Shown: positions 20,551 through 33,900 of the stretch, one piece after another
Numbering within the stretch: the first letter of the stretch is position 1
How the letters are laid out: each line of letters opens with the position of its first letter
Assembly (NCBI GenBank): GCA_002943765.1
Contig: PQWQ01000006.1
Location: 2,232,001 to 2,296,000 of the forward strand
From: Psoroptes ovis
Lineage: Eukaryota > Arthropoda > Arachnida > Sarcoptiformes > Psoroptidae
Direction: 5' to 3'
DNA: 64,000 nt
Translations under genes and position numbers: made by a program
The notes under the pieces: model-generated
Seen by the model: only the letters and a program-made list of their open reading frames with translations
Databases searched by the model: none
Told to the model about the DNA's origin: nothing

Positions 20551-23500
20551 AAATTCTCATAATCATTACAAATGAATGAATAGAAACAAATAAATGAAAA
20601 TAAATTCAACTTTGAATAATAATAAGTAATAATAATCATTAAAATATTATTATTATTATTATTAGGAATATTATGAATAAATATGAATCTGTATTGAAGC
20701 ATTTTTCCATGAATATTTTTCTGCTGAATATTTTAGCTCGAAAATGAATGCTTTTAAATGAATAAGACGATACACCGAGAAAATATAGCACACACACACA
20801 TTCACATGTGATCATTATTATTCATATACACGAATGGACATTGATGAATTTAATAATAATAACGATCATAATGACAATAATCCTCAAGTAATTATAATGT
20901 AGCAAATCATCATCGACATTGTCATCATTTGATACATGAGGAATTGTTATTATTATGATAATTTTTTCCTCACAAATAAATTGACAGAAAAATGACAGAA
21001 ATTGTAATCAAAGCCAAATGATAAATGTTTGTTTGTTGACCAATGAAATGAAACTATATATTTTTCTTTTTTTTTCAGGAATTTCTAAATTATCGAATTC
21101 ATTCTTGTATTCTAATTCTAATGACAGGAAAAAATGAATGGGAATATTATAAAATGAAATGAAATGAAGAAGAAATGAAATCAAATGTCTTTTTGAAAAT
21201 GTTACTGCTTTACAATCAATGATGATCATGATCATGATGACAAAATCATATGTGAGAATATGATGATGATTAAAATAATAATATATTCATCAGGTTTTGT
21301 AACAGAGAAATGAGAAAACTGAAAAGAAATTATCATTAAACGAGAAAAACAATAATTGAAGGTTTCATCATCTACATCATATACGAAGTCTTATTTGTTT
21401 TTTCATTTTTGGCAATTTTTCTGTTTGAAAATTCATTGAAAATCCCCTGAAAATCTCAAGTTTTTCAGGCATTCTTTTAGGCTTTTTCATTTATTCATTT
21501 CTCATTCATTTTCACTGTGATTATATTCACAATTTTATGAATAATTTATGCTTGAAATGAAAATGTTTTTTGAAAAAAGTTCTTGAAAGCCTTTATTTTA
21601 GTCGCTTTTAGTTGGTTGGTTGGTTGATTAAAATTCTACCTGAAATTAGTCTATAAAACTGATGATGAATATATCATTTATTCATTTTTTTTCGAATAAT
21701 AATTTTGGCCTAAAATTATCGTTTGAACAATTCGACAAAAATTGTACAACAACAAAAACTAATATCACGCCAAATGACTAGAAATTTAGCAAAAGAAAAA
21801 AATGCCGAAAATAATCATCTCCAATCCTTGAATTATGCCAGCACACATACACACATGTATGAACACTAATTTGTACTTTCAAAAATGAAAAAAATTAAAG
21901 AAAAAACCCCTTAGAATATCATCAATATTATCATTATCATTATTATTGCTATGTACCTTTTTCATTTTTTCCCTAGATTATTCATCATTATATTTGGTAT
22001 TAGTTATTAGTCATTTCTTCTATCTCTTTTCGTTATTTAGTTTATTTGATGAATGATTTTATACTTTTGATCATTATTTGTTGCCAAACTAATCAATCGT
22101 CTTTTGTAATATTGATTGAAAATTGAAGTATTCCTTTTTTCATTCGTGAATTGAATGAATTGATCGTTGAATTTCATACAGAAATTCAATGATTCAATGA
22201 ACAAATGATTGAAACTAATTATAATTTCAATGAAGAAAAAATTTTTACGCTTATTTTTTGTTGTCTTGCTGTTGTTGTCTTGGTTATTTTTGAGTAGTTA
22301 TTATTTGAAATTTTTTGTAAAAGTTTAGGTTCATTCAATCATCATCATCGCAGTTTGTTATTATTTCATCCAATTTTCAATTCATTCATTTCATTTCATT
22401 CACTCAATATTTTTTCAAAGTTCGTTTTTAGATTCCATTTGAAAAAACTGAGAAAAACACTACTGCCATGGCTACGTTTTCGTTTCATTAGTTTCCACTA
22501 TTTAAAATTCATCAAAAAGCGATGCATTATAATTATAAGTAATTATTTTTACTTAGAAGAACGTCAATATTTCCTTGAAGGCAAACAAACAAATAAAAAC
22601 AGAAATAAAGTTAGAAATTTAATAATCAACAAAATCAATGATAATACTTATAATAATAATAATACTGTGTTTATCCTTTTTTTATTTTTTGATTATAATT
22701 AATCAAAAAATGAATGAAATGAAATGAACGAAAATTTTTACCTTTTTTACCTAATTTAATGATGTTTCAGGCTTTTTTCATTTTGAAAATCACCACTTGT
22801 GAAATGGTTGACTGGACACACAAACACGATTAAATTTTTTAATTTCAACTTAGATTATTTTAATAAAATTATCATTATAATTGTACCGGGTCTACCAGGT
22901 CTACACCTTGATGAAATCAATGTGGATTTTTGTTGTGATAATTTCTGAGATTTTTTCTCTTAATTAAATCTTTTAATTATAAGAAAATTTTTAAAATCAT
23001 ATTTACATTAGATTCATGTCATATGAGATTAAAAATAGTCACCAAAAATAATAGTCAACAAATAATGTTGTTAGGCGTTGGCCACCTAAAAAATAGCCAA
23101 GATATTGTTATGTCATTGTGTATGTATTGTGTGTGATTCGAAATCTCATTATAGCTTAGCCGTATATTTTGACTCGGCTGTTGTTTGATTGTGCTGCAAA
23201 CACACAAACAAACGAAAATATGAAAAAATAGAAAAACCCAACCTGAATCACCAAACCAAGCACACTGAATTGAATTCAATGAAGTTGGGTGGTGGTAAAA
23301 TAATAATAGCAAAATTTTGTTTTGGCATTATTTTTGGCTCTGACAAAAGGAAATTTTCCAGGCAAAAATGCTGAAAATTTTTGAAAAATTTACCAAGAAA
23401 TCAATGAAATCTAATTGTCAATCAATTTTTCTACAATTAATCATTAATTGAAAATTGATTTTAATCTCAAAAAGCTGACTACCAATCAAGTACTTCTATA

Positions 23501-24008
23501 GGAGAGAAATAAACACTTTAAAATGTGTCAACATTTACAATGAAATAATCATTGATTGCAATAATCGGTAATTCATCAATTAGACCACTTGAGCAATTAG
23601 ACGCTGACCAAACTGATTTTGATGATTATTTAGCCGGTTAATTCCAATTTGATTTTTAGTACTTTATTTGTTTCAATTATAAATAACCAAAATCATCATT
23701 ATCATCATCATAAAACCGAAAATCATTATCATTATCATTATTTTTTTATTTTTTGCCCTGTGATTGCATAATAATTGTTATTTTTTTTGTTTATTCTTAC
23801 TTAGACAGTCAGTGAGTTGTTTTCGGTCATGATCATCATCATCATCATTTAAATGATGATTTCAATTAAACACACAACAAACACACTGTGAAGAGATCAA
23901 AAAAAAAAAAAAAATGAAATGATAATCAAAAATAAAATTAAAATAATTGTAATAATCAAGATGATAATCATAATAATGATAAAAATTACATTGTAAATTG
24001 TAAATATT

Positions 24009-24039
24009 GATAATAACGATGATGATCATCGTTATTATC
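24009..24039. repeat. Palindrome with 14-bp arms and 3-base loop
   Basis: GATAATAACGATGA (24009-24022) pairs perfectly with TCATCGTTATTATC (24026-24039) around TGA. It sits in GAT/ATC repeats, so it may simply reflect opposed microsatellite units. Confidence 0.8.
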
Positions 24040-24426
24040 ATCATCATGATCATCATCTAAAACGCTACCCATGATGATAGCGATTGCGATTGAAGAATGA
24101 CAATGAAACGACTGTTTCAAAGCTAAAAATGATAATAATGACCATAACATTTAGGAACAGTGATTAGTGGAATGGAAATGAAATGAAATGAAAAGAAATA
24201 ACCCCTATGAATCATTAGAATTTTTGTGGTTCTTGAATTTACAGAGTGGATATGAAATTAACCCAAAAAAAACAAAAACAGAAAAAATCGACATTAAGTC
24301 ACATCAAGACAATTATATGATCATCATTGTACACATACACACTCATATAATTGATGGTAATGTTGGTTATGATGTCGATGATGATGATGATCTTGACAAG
24401 TGTTTAGATTGCTGACTTGATGATGT

Positions 24427-24467
24427 TGCTGCTGCTGCTGTTGGTGATGATGATGATGATGATGATG
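24427..24467 (+). repeat. GCT then GAT trinucleotide microsatellite
   Basis: About four GCT units are followed, after TTGGT, by about seven GAT units. No open frame across it resembles a protein. It is probably a length-variable microsatellite. Confidence 0.8.
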
Positions 24468-27400
24468 TTATCGCTAATGTCATCGATTAAATCAATGATA
24501 AACCATTAAATAACGGTTAAATTTTCGATTTTATTCATTTATTTGACAATTTACAACGATACTTGTCGCCTTATTATCGTTATTATGATTGCAATCATCA
24601 TCATCATCATCTTTAAATTATAACAAATCAAATCAAATAATTTGTACAACAAATGACTACAAATGAATTGTATTTTAATTTGATTTTTTGTTTGTTGTTG
24701 TTGTATATTTTTGGTCTATTTTTTATCTATTTTAGTCTTTTCGAATTTTATTGGCTTTTTTCATAACCATTCGAATAATGATCATGATTATAACCATCAT
24801 CATCATGATAATGATAATATGTTTATATTATTTATTATTTGTTTTCTCTGTTTGATTTCTTTAAAAACCAATCGCCAATGTTTTTCTTTGGTTTCTTAGT
24901 ACAATACGTTTGATTATTATTAGGTTTATCGCGGTTCCAATTGATCACCATAAATGAGTGCGTCAAAATTACCATTGATCACTTGTAATCTTACTCTGAT
25001 ATTCTAACGATTTTCGATCAATCTTATATTTAACAAATTAATCATAATTAAGACAAGTGTGCGTTGATCGATCTTTGATTATCATCGTAATCATCATCAT
25101 CGACAACGATCACCCATTAACAAGTCTCGGTGTAAAAATGTATTTGAACAATATTTTTTTATTCATAAGTCTCGTGACCAAACAATCGTTATCGTCTAGC
25201 CAATGTCTATTGTTGTTATTGCTGCATTTATTAGTTTGAATTCATTATATCATTTGCGGTTATTGTTATTATTGTTGTTGTTGTCGATGTCGATAATAAT
25301 GGTTATGATTATGATGATGATGATCATTATGATCCTTGATACATTTATAATTCTTTAAATTCAATTCAATTCAGTAATTTTATGGGTTTTTATTTGTTTT
25401 CATTTTCATTCATTCATTTAAGTATTTTTCTATGTCAAAATTGTTTTGGGTCAAAGTCAATAATAATATTCCCCACATTTTTTTCGATGAAATTGATTAT
25501 GTCATTGTTTTTTATACCATTCATTCATTCCATTCACCAATATGTCTAGATGATGTCTGATCTCCAGCACACACACACACGCACACAATAACAATCATAA
25601 TAATGATTTCAATAGCGCCCGGTATTTTTTCCCGTATTTTATTATTATTATGGTGTTGATCCGCATATTTAGTTTTATGATTATTATTATCATTATGGTT
25701 ATAGCTATTTCTATGTGTGTTTATACGTCTGTTTGCATCATCGACGATTCATGAAACACATACACTTGATTTTATTTGTCATTATTTTGATTATTTTTGT
25801 TATTTTTATTATCATCGTTATTATCATCATTATTATTATGATTATCATTACAAACAAATTAAAAGCCAATAAATTGTATCAAGTATTTCAAATGAAGTCA
25901 TTTCGTATAAGACAAAAGAATAGAAAACAAAATACAAATTTTACTTTGTTAATAATATGACAAATATCAATAATTTTTTATATGAATACGATTTCAAGAT
26001 TTTAAAACAAAGTTTCAAGTGTTTTCAATTATGAAATGTGAATATTTTAGTCTTTGTGCAAAGAAATTTCGGCCAAAGAAATTTGTGGTTCTTATGGCAG
26101 CTAACAGACGCAAAGATGGAGAATTAAAGAATCACCCTAAGACTTATTGCTGTGAAAATCTTTGTACGAATTCAGATTTAAATGGATTAATTTTGTCAGA
26201 ATTGAATTCCTTGATAATTCAATTCCTTCACAATTTTCTGCAAAACCAAAGCAAAAACAAAATTAATGCAAAAGAATAATTCTTATGACAAGCAAGAATG
26301 AAACATGACATTTAAAATTGAAAATGAATCGAAAAATCCAAATGGTAAAGCCAAGAAATCCAACAACAACAGCGAAAAGGCTGAACAGTGTTTCTCCAGC
26401 AGAATTTTGCAATTACATAATCAATTTATTTCCATTTTCTACCACCCAAGTAAAAGAGGATTGAGGAGAAAAATTCTCATTTTCAATTTTTTGGAGCCAT
26501 GGAAAATGGAGAATTTCAATCTCCATTTTTTCATTCTCGCTCCAAAACGATATCAAGTCCCATTTCAACTATTAATTTATTCCATTATTTTCATTTTGAT
26601 TTTCATTTTCTGATTTTTCTTTATAAAAATACAGCAGAATTATAGATTGGTTTATTTTCATTTATATTTCATTTCATATCCATACAAATTCATTCATTAA
26701 TTTTGAACAAACACATCGAATACATAGCACAGAATTCAACCACACACTCATGCACTCAAATAATACATAACAACAACAACAACAAATCCTAAGGCAAAAG
26801 TATCGTTTATTTTCCATTCGTTGATTCATTTCCATTCATTTATTCTCTGTCATTTCCATTCCTTTCCATTTATTCTCTGTTATTCTATGTTATTTCCATT
26901 CATTTTTCATTCATTTTCAGTCGTTCATTTTGACTAAATCAGTGCTCAGAATAAAAATGCGAAAATTCTGCGAACTAAAAAATTCTGCAAAAATGAAGAT
27001 TAATTCCAACCGGAGATGTTTCACTGTGTATGTGTATGTTGGCATTCAATCCTCATTTCAATTTTGGCCTGAATTTTCTCCGAACAATTTTCTTTTGGTA
27101 CGAATGACTATAAATGCGAATTCTGTTTTCATTTGCAACCAAATGAAAAATGATCATACTTAATTTCATTTCTGCTGTTGCTGTTGATTCATACGAATGA
27201 ATCCATACAAGAAGAATGGTGGAAAATATCCACAACCAAGAAACCGGCCAGAATTCTGGATTCTGGTTCTGTTTCCAGAAATTTTTCTCCAATTTTTCTA
27301 TTCAGAAAATTTTCTCGTTGTTCTATTCTGGCTGTGTTTCCAGCGATAATAATAATAGCATTGTCATTTCATTTTCATTCATTCATTTATTTTGTTTGTT

Positions 27401-30400
27401 ATTTTCTGACATTTTGGATTTTTTTGTTCATTTTCGTTTATCGATTCAATCCAGAATTCATTGAGAGTAAATGAATAAATTGGAATGAAATGAAATGAGA
27501 ATGAAAATGAAATGAATGAAACTACTGAACAAGCGAAACAAACAAAAACAAATTTGAAATTTCGATATTTTCTAAATTGGAAATTGGAAATTTAGAAGAA
27601 AGAGATCCTTGATTAGATTCTTTCTTTGAATGCCAAAAGAAAATTGGATATTTTTTTCGATTACTTATTTTCTTAGATTTCTTATTTTCTTAGATTCCAT
27701 TGTCTTCGGTACAAAAATTTTTCTTCTTTTTTCTAGATGTCAAATCAAGGAATTTTTTTTTTGATTTCATTTATTTCCAAGCAAATTTTCGAAATTAAAA
27801 TCGATTCGTTGAATTGAAATAAGGAATTTAACAGGGGATGGAATTAAGAATCGAATAAGTAATCAAATCGAATCGAGTAGGGATTCGCTATTCGGAAGAT
27901 TAGGATGTGTTTGATGATTTAGATAGAGAATTTATTTCGTAATTCAAATACAAATAACAAAATAAGACATTGACATAAACAATGAATATAAATGCTGTAA
28001 TCGATTCATGACTGAATTGTGAAGATATTTGTATCAATGAGAGAAAATAGAATGTTTCTAATCAAAATGTTTCGTTCAATTTTATTTGTTTGTTTCTACA
28101 TATGAATCACATGAAACAATAACTGAATCAATGAAATTGAACAAATAAAACAAAAATGAAGATCAAATCAAGCATAATGAAGCGAAATTTCTTGTATTTT
28201 TCTCCATGATTATTATTGTTTTTGTATTATAAAGTCGATTTTTAAAAACAAAAAATTTTATAGGATTTTTCACAATCAATTCTTATATTGTGTTCTTGTT
28301 GATATCTCTTCTTTGTTTCAAATTATAGGAGAATATATTCTTAAATTTTGAAACAAAACAAAAATCAATTTCTGCTTTGACGAACACATTGAACATTTTA
28401 CGGGAACAAAATTGAAATTTTGGAAATTTTCGCTTCATTTTTTCTCCATTTCCTTTTCATTGATTTTCGATAGAAAAAATGAGTTTAACTCCAAAATTCT
28501 TGGTTCTTTTGAAATTCAAGAAACTTCGAAACAATGGCAAAATTGGGCGAAGGCCATTGAAGCTTAAAAGGCCTTTTCTCCATTCTTAAAAGACTTATTC
28601 TTGATAAAACACCACGCAAATACAAAAGAATTAGGTCTTTTGAATTGAATTTTTCTAATTTTTTGCTTATTTTTTTACGTTCAAATTCAATGAGTAGGGA
28701 CAAAATAAAAAAAATGAGAAAAACCTCGAATGAAAATCACGAATTTTGATGAATTTATCTGTATTCTTTCCGATAAAGAATATTATAAATTAAATTTGTG
28801 TGGCTTCGTGCCACTTGTGAGTATTGAAGAATTTCCCAAACTTTCAAACTGAAATTCATCTAGAATCCATGAATTATTCCCTGGGAAAACACACGAGAAA
28901 CAATTCATTCATTTATTTATTTGTTTGTTTCATAATTGAAAAAAGAAAAAAAAAGTTTCAAAAATAACAAACAAATAAAACTTTATCAAGGCACAGATGT
29001 GGCTACCAGTGTTGCGGGCCTTAAAATGTTTTGCGTGTCTGCTTTATTTTTTCTTTTCCATTCCATTCGATTCAATTTACTTTATTTTATATTCCAAACA
29101 TTTTCAATTCTAAATTTGAAGTGTATGAATTCTTTAATAATAATAATAATGATAATCGACAAAATAATAATAATGATAATACTTGAAATTGATGTTGCTT
29201 TTTTGTTATTCTTGAAAATTGAAAAAATTGAAGAAAAAATGAAATAAAATTTTAAGCACGCACGCATAGATAATGGATAATGATAATGGAAATTCATTTC
29301 TCCCAGACACACAAGCATAAGTGTTCATGTGTACCAATAAATATGAAACTATGAAACATGCTAAAATAACGAATAAAGTGAATCAACGAATTGAATGTAA
29401 AAGATTCAGATGCTAAAATAAACACTATAAAAAAAATTTGACGCCGCATCAAATTTTTTGCATGATTTTTTTTTTTTTTCGTTGAATGATAATTCATGGA
29501 ATTTATGAAAAAATTGCATCTCATATTGATATGAATTTTTTTTTTTGCTGAAAATTCTTGCTTCACTTTGAAAGATTAGACAAGGGGAAAGAAATAGAGC
29601 CTCATTTCTTGTGATATGAAAATTATGTATAATTTGAAACGTGTATCCTTATGCGTCCAATTCTCTGGCTTCCATTATCATTATCATCATCATTATAATC
29701 TGCTGTTGATTTGTTGGTTGGTAATAGAAATTATTTGAAACCAGAGAATCCCCAGCACTCAAACCGACAGACACACACTCCAGCACGCATTCAGTTTCAA
29801 TGGTGATCACCACACTAATCCTTATTCAAATTTCATATTTCACATTTCAAAATATCATTCATAAATGATACATTTTCCGCCATCATTCAATTTATTTGCC
29901 AAATTACATTTTTTCCATTTATTTTGGCCTAAAATTATTTTCGAGTGAATCAAACTTTTCTATAATAATTTGACAGTAGAAAATAGGCGAAAATATTCTG
30001 CCAGAAACTTTTTATTTGTTTGTAAATAATGAATTCTAGCTATGTCATTGACTTCACACAGTATTCTGTAATTGAAATACGTTTTCGCAGAGCAAAGAAC
30101 TTGCCTACAAAAATTCTCCCAATAAATTCAATTCATTTAGTAGAATCATGTGAAAATTACAATTTTGTGATTTGACATTTGACATTTTAATCAAACCATT
30201 GAGCGAATTGAATGAATGAATGAAAGGAATTAATTGAAAAAAATGTTTATTCTTATTTGTTTTGAAACAAGCAAATAATAATTAGGCGAATGAATTAACT
30301 GGAAAATTGAAGAAGTAAAATAAATACACGAAATACGAGAAATAGGAATGGTAAATGTTTCGGAATCGAAAGAATTGCAAAGAATTGAAACAAAACAAAG

Positions 30401-30500
30401 CGAAAAATACAGAAAATCAAATTACTAACGAACAATTAAAACTGTCATTCGAGCAATTCGTTAGATTACATTAGCAATGTCATCTATCATTCGAATTAAT

Positions 30501-30989
30501 TCATTTTATTAATTCGAATGTTAATTGTGAATGAAATTCGTTTTTGAAAAACATGATCACGAGTATTTCAGCCCGTGATGCGTGTGTGGAATGTGTCTGT
30601 AGCTGCTCGTGACTGCTGGATGCCTGTGTGGGATTGCAATTCCTCTGCGATTCCCTCGATTCTTCCAGATGAAGTCTAATAACAACATACGGACCAATCA
30701 TTAACAGCATCTGTGACTGATTTTCTAAACATTCAATGATCGATTGGAACCTGAACAATATGATGAAGAGGAGAAAAAGTTTTAATTTCTTTAATGGAAT
30801 TTTATGAATTTTTTGGAAAAGTTCTCGGGAATTTGTGTAAACCAATGAAAATTCAATTGCAACATGTTTACTACCATCGGTGCGAAATTGTTTACCCGAC
30901 TCTGAAATTAATATGAGAAAAAAAATAGTGAAACAGGTTATGTGCAACTGTAAGTGCTGGCTTGAAGCATCTTTGTACACACAATACAA
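30501..30989 (-). other. Unrecognised 162-codon open frame, possible exon(s)
   Basis: This is the longest open frame outside Antp and is GC-richer than its surroundings at 30.56-30.72 kb. On the minus strand two good acceptors fall inside it: TATTAATTTCAG before AGTCGGG (exon from about 30903) and ATTGTTCAG before GTTCCAA (exon from about 30749). The stretches after them (SGKQFRTDGSKHVAIEFS and ECLENQSQMLLMIGPYVV) look less biased than random AT-rich translation. I do not recognise a family, no clear donor pairs with the acceptors, and the + strand is also open over 30571-30678. It could be a small multi-exon gene, a pseudogene or chance. Confidence 0.2.
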
Positions 30990-33900
30990 TGAATTATGAA
31001 TGTGAAAATAGAATAGAACCTATAAGTTTATATTCGAGTAAAATTTTTCGGGCAAAAAAACAAAATTTCAATGCATCCAAGAATAATGTATTCTGGAGCA
31101 TATCATTCTGTATGATATCATTTTGCCAGGATCTTCTCAAGAAAAGAATTGCTTGAAATATTTCCATTATTTCAAGATATTTTAAATATTCGAAATTTCA
31201 AAATTCAATTTTTCTCCCATTATTCAAGATGTTGGCACCAGATTCACAACAGACATTTTCTTTCTGTTAAAGATGCTAGAAGATGTTTAAACATTGGGAG
31301 GCAACAAAACTTTTTGGCCCTTCAGAATGAATTATCGTCAAACATTTATCTTTGAAAGTTTCGCCATTTCTTCGTAAGGGAACAAAGCGAAAATTCTTGG
31401 CTGAATAAATCATCTTTTCTGTGAGATGTTTTTCACATTTTTCATATTTTACATTTTTCTTTGATGGAAAATTCAAAGGAATTTTTTGAACACAAAACTT
31501 TGAAATAATTCATAGAAAATGTTAGATGCATCACCATCACCATTTGAATGGTTCGAATCATCAACATTATCATTATCATATCTCTTTTTATGTTTTAAGG
31601 ACCAAGAAAAAAATGAATTTTTATGAATTAATTTTGCACTCAATTCATGTGTAACATGACAAAAACATCCCTAAATGAGGGGAATGAATGAATGGAGTTG
31701 ATATATGGTGTACAGAATTTATGGATCCGGTTATAACGCTCCACACATGGGGACCTATTTATTATTTTCTGAGCCAAAAATTTTTTCTTCGTCCTGTTCG
31801 TGAATAATCTCACACAAGGATTCTCGAGAATTTCGTTGATTTTTTCTGAGGAAATTTCACCCTTTATATCAAATAAATTTTCCAAACATTCCATGGTTTT
31901 CATGATGTTTGTGCCTGTTTCTGATATCTTTGCAAAGGAGAGCGAATATTTGAATTACAATAGAAATCTCTTGAAATTCTCAACAGAATTTCCAAAGAAA
32001 TTGCCGAAAACAAAGGAATTTTTCGGTTTATTTTTCTTTGAAAAAGCTTATTAGCACAAAGATATCACAAAAAATAGGCCCAAACACACGCATCTTGATG
32101 TTGATTTATAATAATGATCATACCTTATTCTGAAGCCAGAGATGCAATGAATAAATCTGGAGTCTTGAATAATTTTCGCGGGGAAATTTTCCTTAAAATT
32201 TTCTTATCTTACAATTCTAATTTTGAATTTTTTAAAAATTTTCTTTCAGAAAATTTCCGGGATTTCAAAATTCGAAGTTTACTATTCAACTAATATGAAT
32301 CGAAATCAAAAAAAAAAAAAACGATCAACCATTTCAACATTCATTCATCAACCAATTCAGTCATCATTGAATCAAAATCAAATGTATTAACCCATTCTTT
32401 CAATCTATAACAACAACCCATAACTAATTAACATTTTTTCAATTTTTCTTTTGACCGTTGTTTTCTGGTGTGTGTGTGTGTGTGGTCAAAATATTTTGAT
32501 CAAATGAATTGAATCAAATGAAAAATGATTGGAAATTCCTAAATTAGGGTTTATCGACCATGAAACCATGCGAATGTAAACAAAATCAAAAAAATAACCC
32601 TTTTTTAGTCCAAGACGATCCACCTCGATCATTCGAGGAATCGATAATTTCATTTTGAAAATATTCAAAACAAAAAAACACTCATTCTAAAAATAGCCAT
32701 TGCACCCATAGGTGCCATAGGCATGTAATTCCAACCTTTAAAAATTTGGGGCCATCAAAAGATTTTATCAAAACTTTGTGGCAATTTTCAAATAATTTTC
32801 TCTCTACTTTTCTCCCTGTAAACTTTTGCAAAAGTATTTTTCATAAATTCCATGGCCATTGTTGAATAAAAAATTCAAAAATTTCCACAAATTATTTGTA
32901 GTAAATATTTTGGGTAAACAAAAATATTTAATGAGGTTTTTCTTCGCTTTTTATTTACTTCATACTCCATATATTTGTTACGATTGGAATACATACAGGG
33001 AATTATAATAATACATTTTCATTTATAAATAACCACAAATTGCTAGCAAAAATAAATGATTGGAATGAAAAATTTCAGAATTACCAATTTCCAAGAGCTA
33101 AATTTCAAAATTTTTTGAATGAATTGACTCGATTTAACGTGATTCAGAGAACAAAAAAAATTATTTATGGAAATATTTTTCAGGGATATTTTTTGGGGAT
33201 AAATTTCAAATATTTTTTCCAAAAGTTTGTTTGAAACTTTCGTGATATTCCAGTGCAAGGCATTATGAGAAATAAATTTCAAGCATTTTAATCGTAAATA
33301 GGCAAATAAACAGACAAATTCTGAATTTAAAAACATTGAAAATCATTTCAAAAAGTTTCTATCTCAAACTATAAAAACTCTATAAAAGTTTTCAATTTTT
33401 TGTTTCAATTAAATCTTAAATTCCAATTCACCATTTTCAATTCAAAGAATTTAATATCCTTCAAAAATGTATGAATTCATTTTCGAGTCAGAGTTGCTTA
33501 GCGAAAAGAAAATAGAGAATAAAGAAAAATTGAATGGATTAACTCTGAAAATAAATGAAAAGAAGCAAATTCTCTGGAGAATCCTGTTTTTTCAATTCAT
33601 CAGAATATTCCAATTTATTCGTTGAGCAAACCTAAAAAACTAAGTGCAAGCTGATACTTTTTTTGTGCATTTTCATTTCGTTTATATAGTTTGCTATTCG
33701 TTTTGAAAACAATTTACTGCCAAAAATTTCAAAAATTGGAAAAAATAAGTATTGCAAGCAAGTTCTGTAATTCTTCCCCTTTGTTGTTCTGTTGTGTAAT
33801 TCTTCCCCTTCTTCATGAAATGGCCTTCTAAGAGTTCGCAGAAACCGACTTGAATTCTGATAAAATTGATCAAAGAAAAATTTAAGAAGATATCCATTCA

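Larger units (their letters stand above)
20551..30500. other. Downstream non-coding desert, part 2
   Basis: No recognisable gene. It contains the 24009-24039 palindrome, a CTG/GAT microsatellite block at 24427-24467, a tandem TTTCCATTC/TTATTCTCTGT repeat at about 26829-26900, and a run of + strand open frames of 77-102 codons at 26.0-27.5 kb without family motifs. Poly-A occurs at about 23900. Confidence 0.6.

Noticed and set aside
31550..31559. GGTTCGAATC, a tRNA B-box-like motif
   Set aside because: No A-box, acceptor stem or cloverleaf can be built around it.
31149..32054. Short frames on both strands sharing a vague TTCTTGGCT-like segment
   Set aside because: The similarity is short and partly compositional; no transposon ends or domain were found.
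33768..33812. 15-bp direct repeat GTAATTCTTCCCCTT as a target duplication
   Set aside because: The two copies are only about 14 bases apart, with no element between them; a simple local duplication is more likely.
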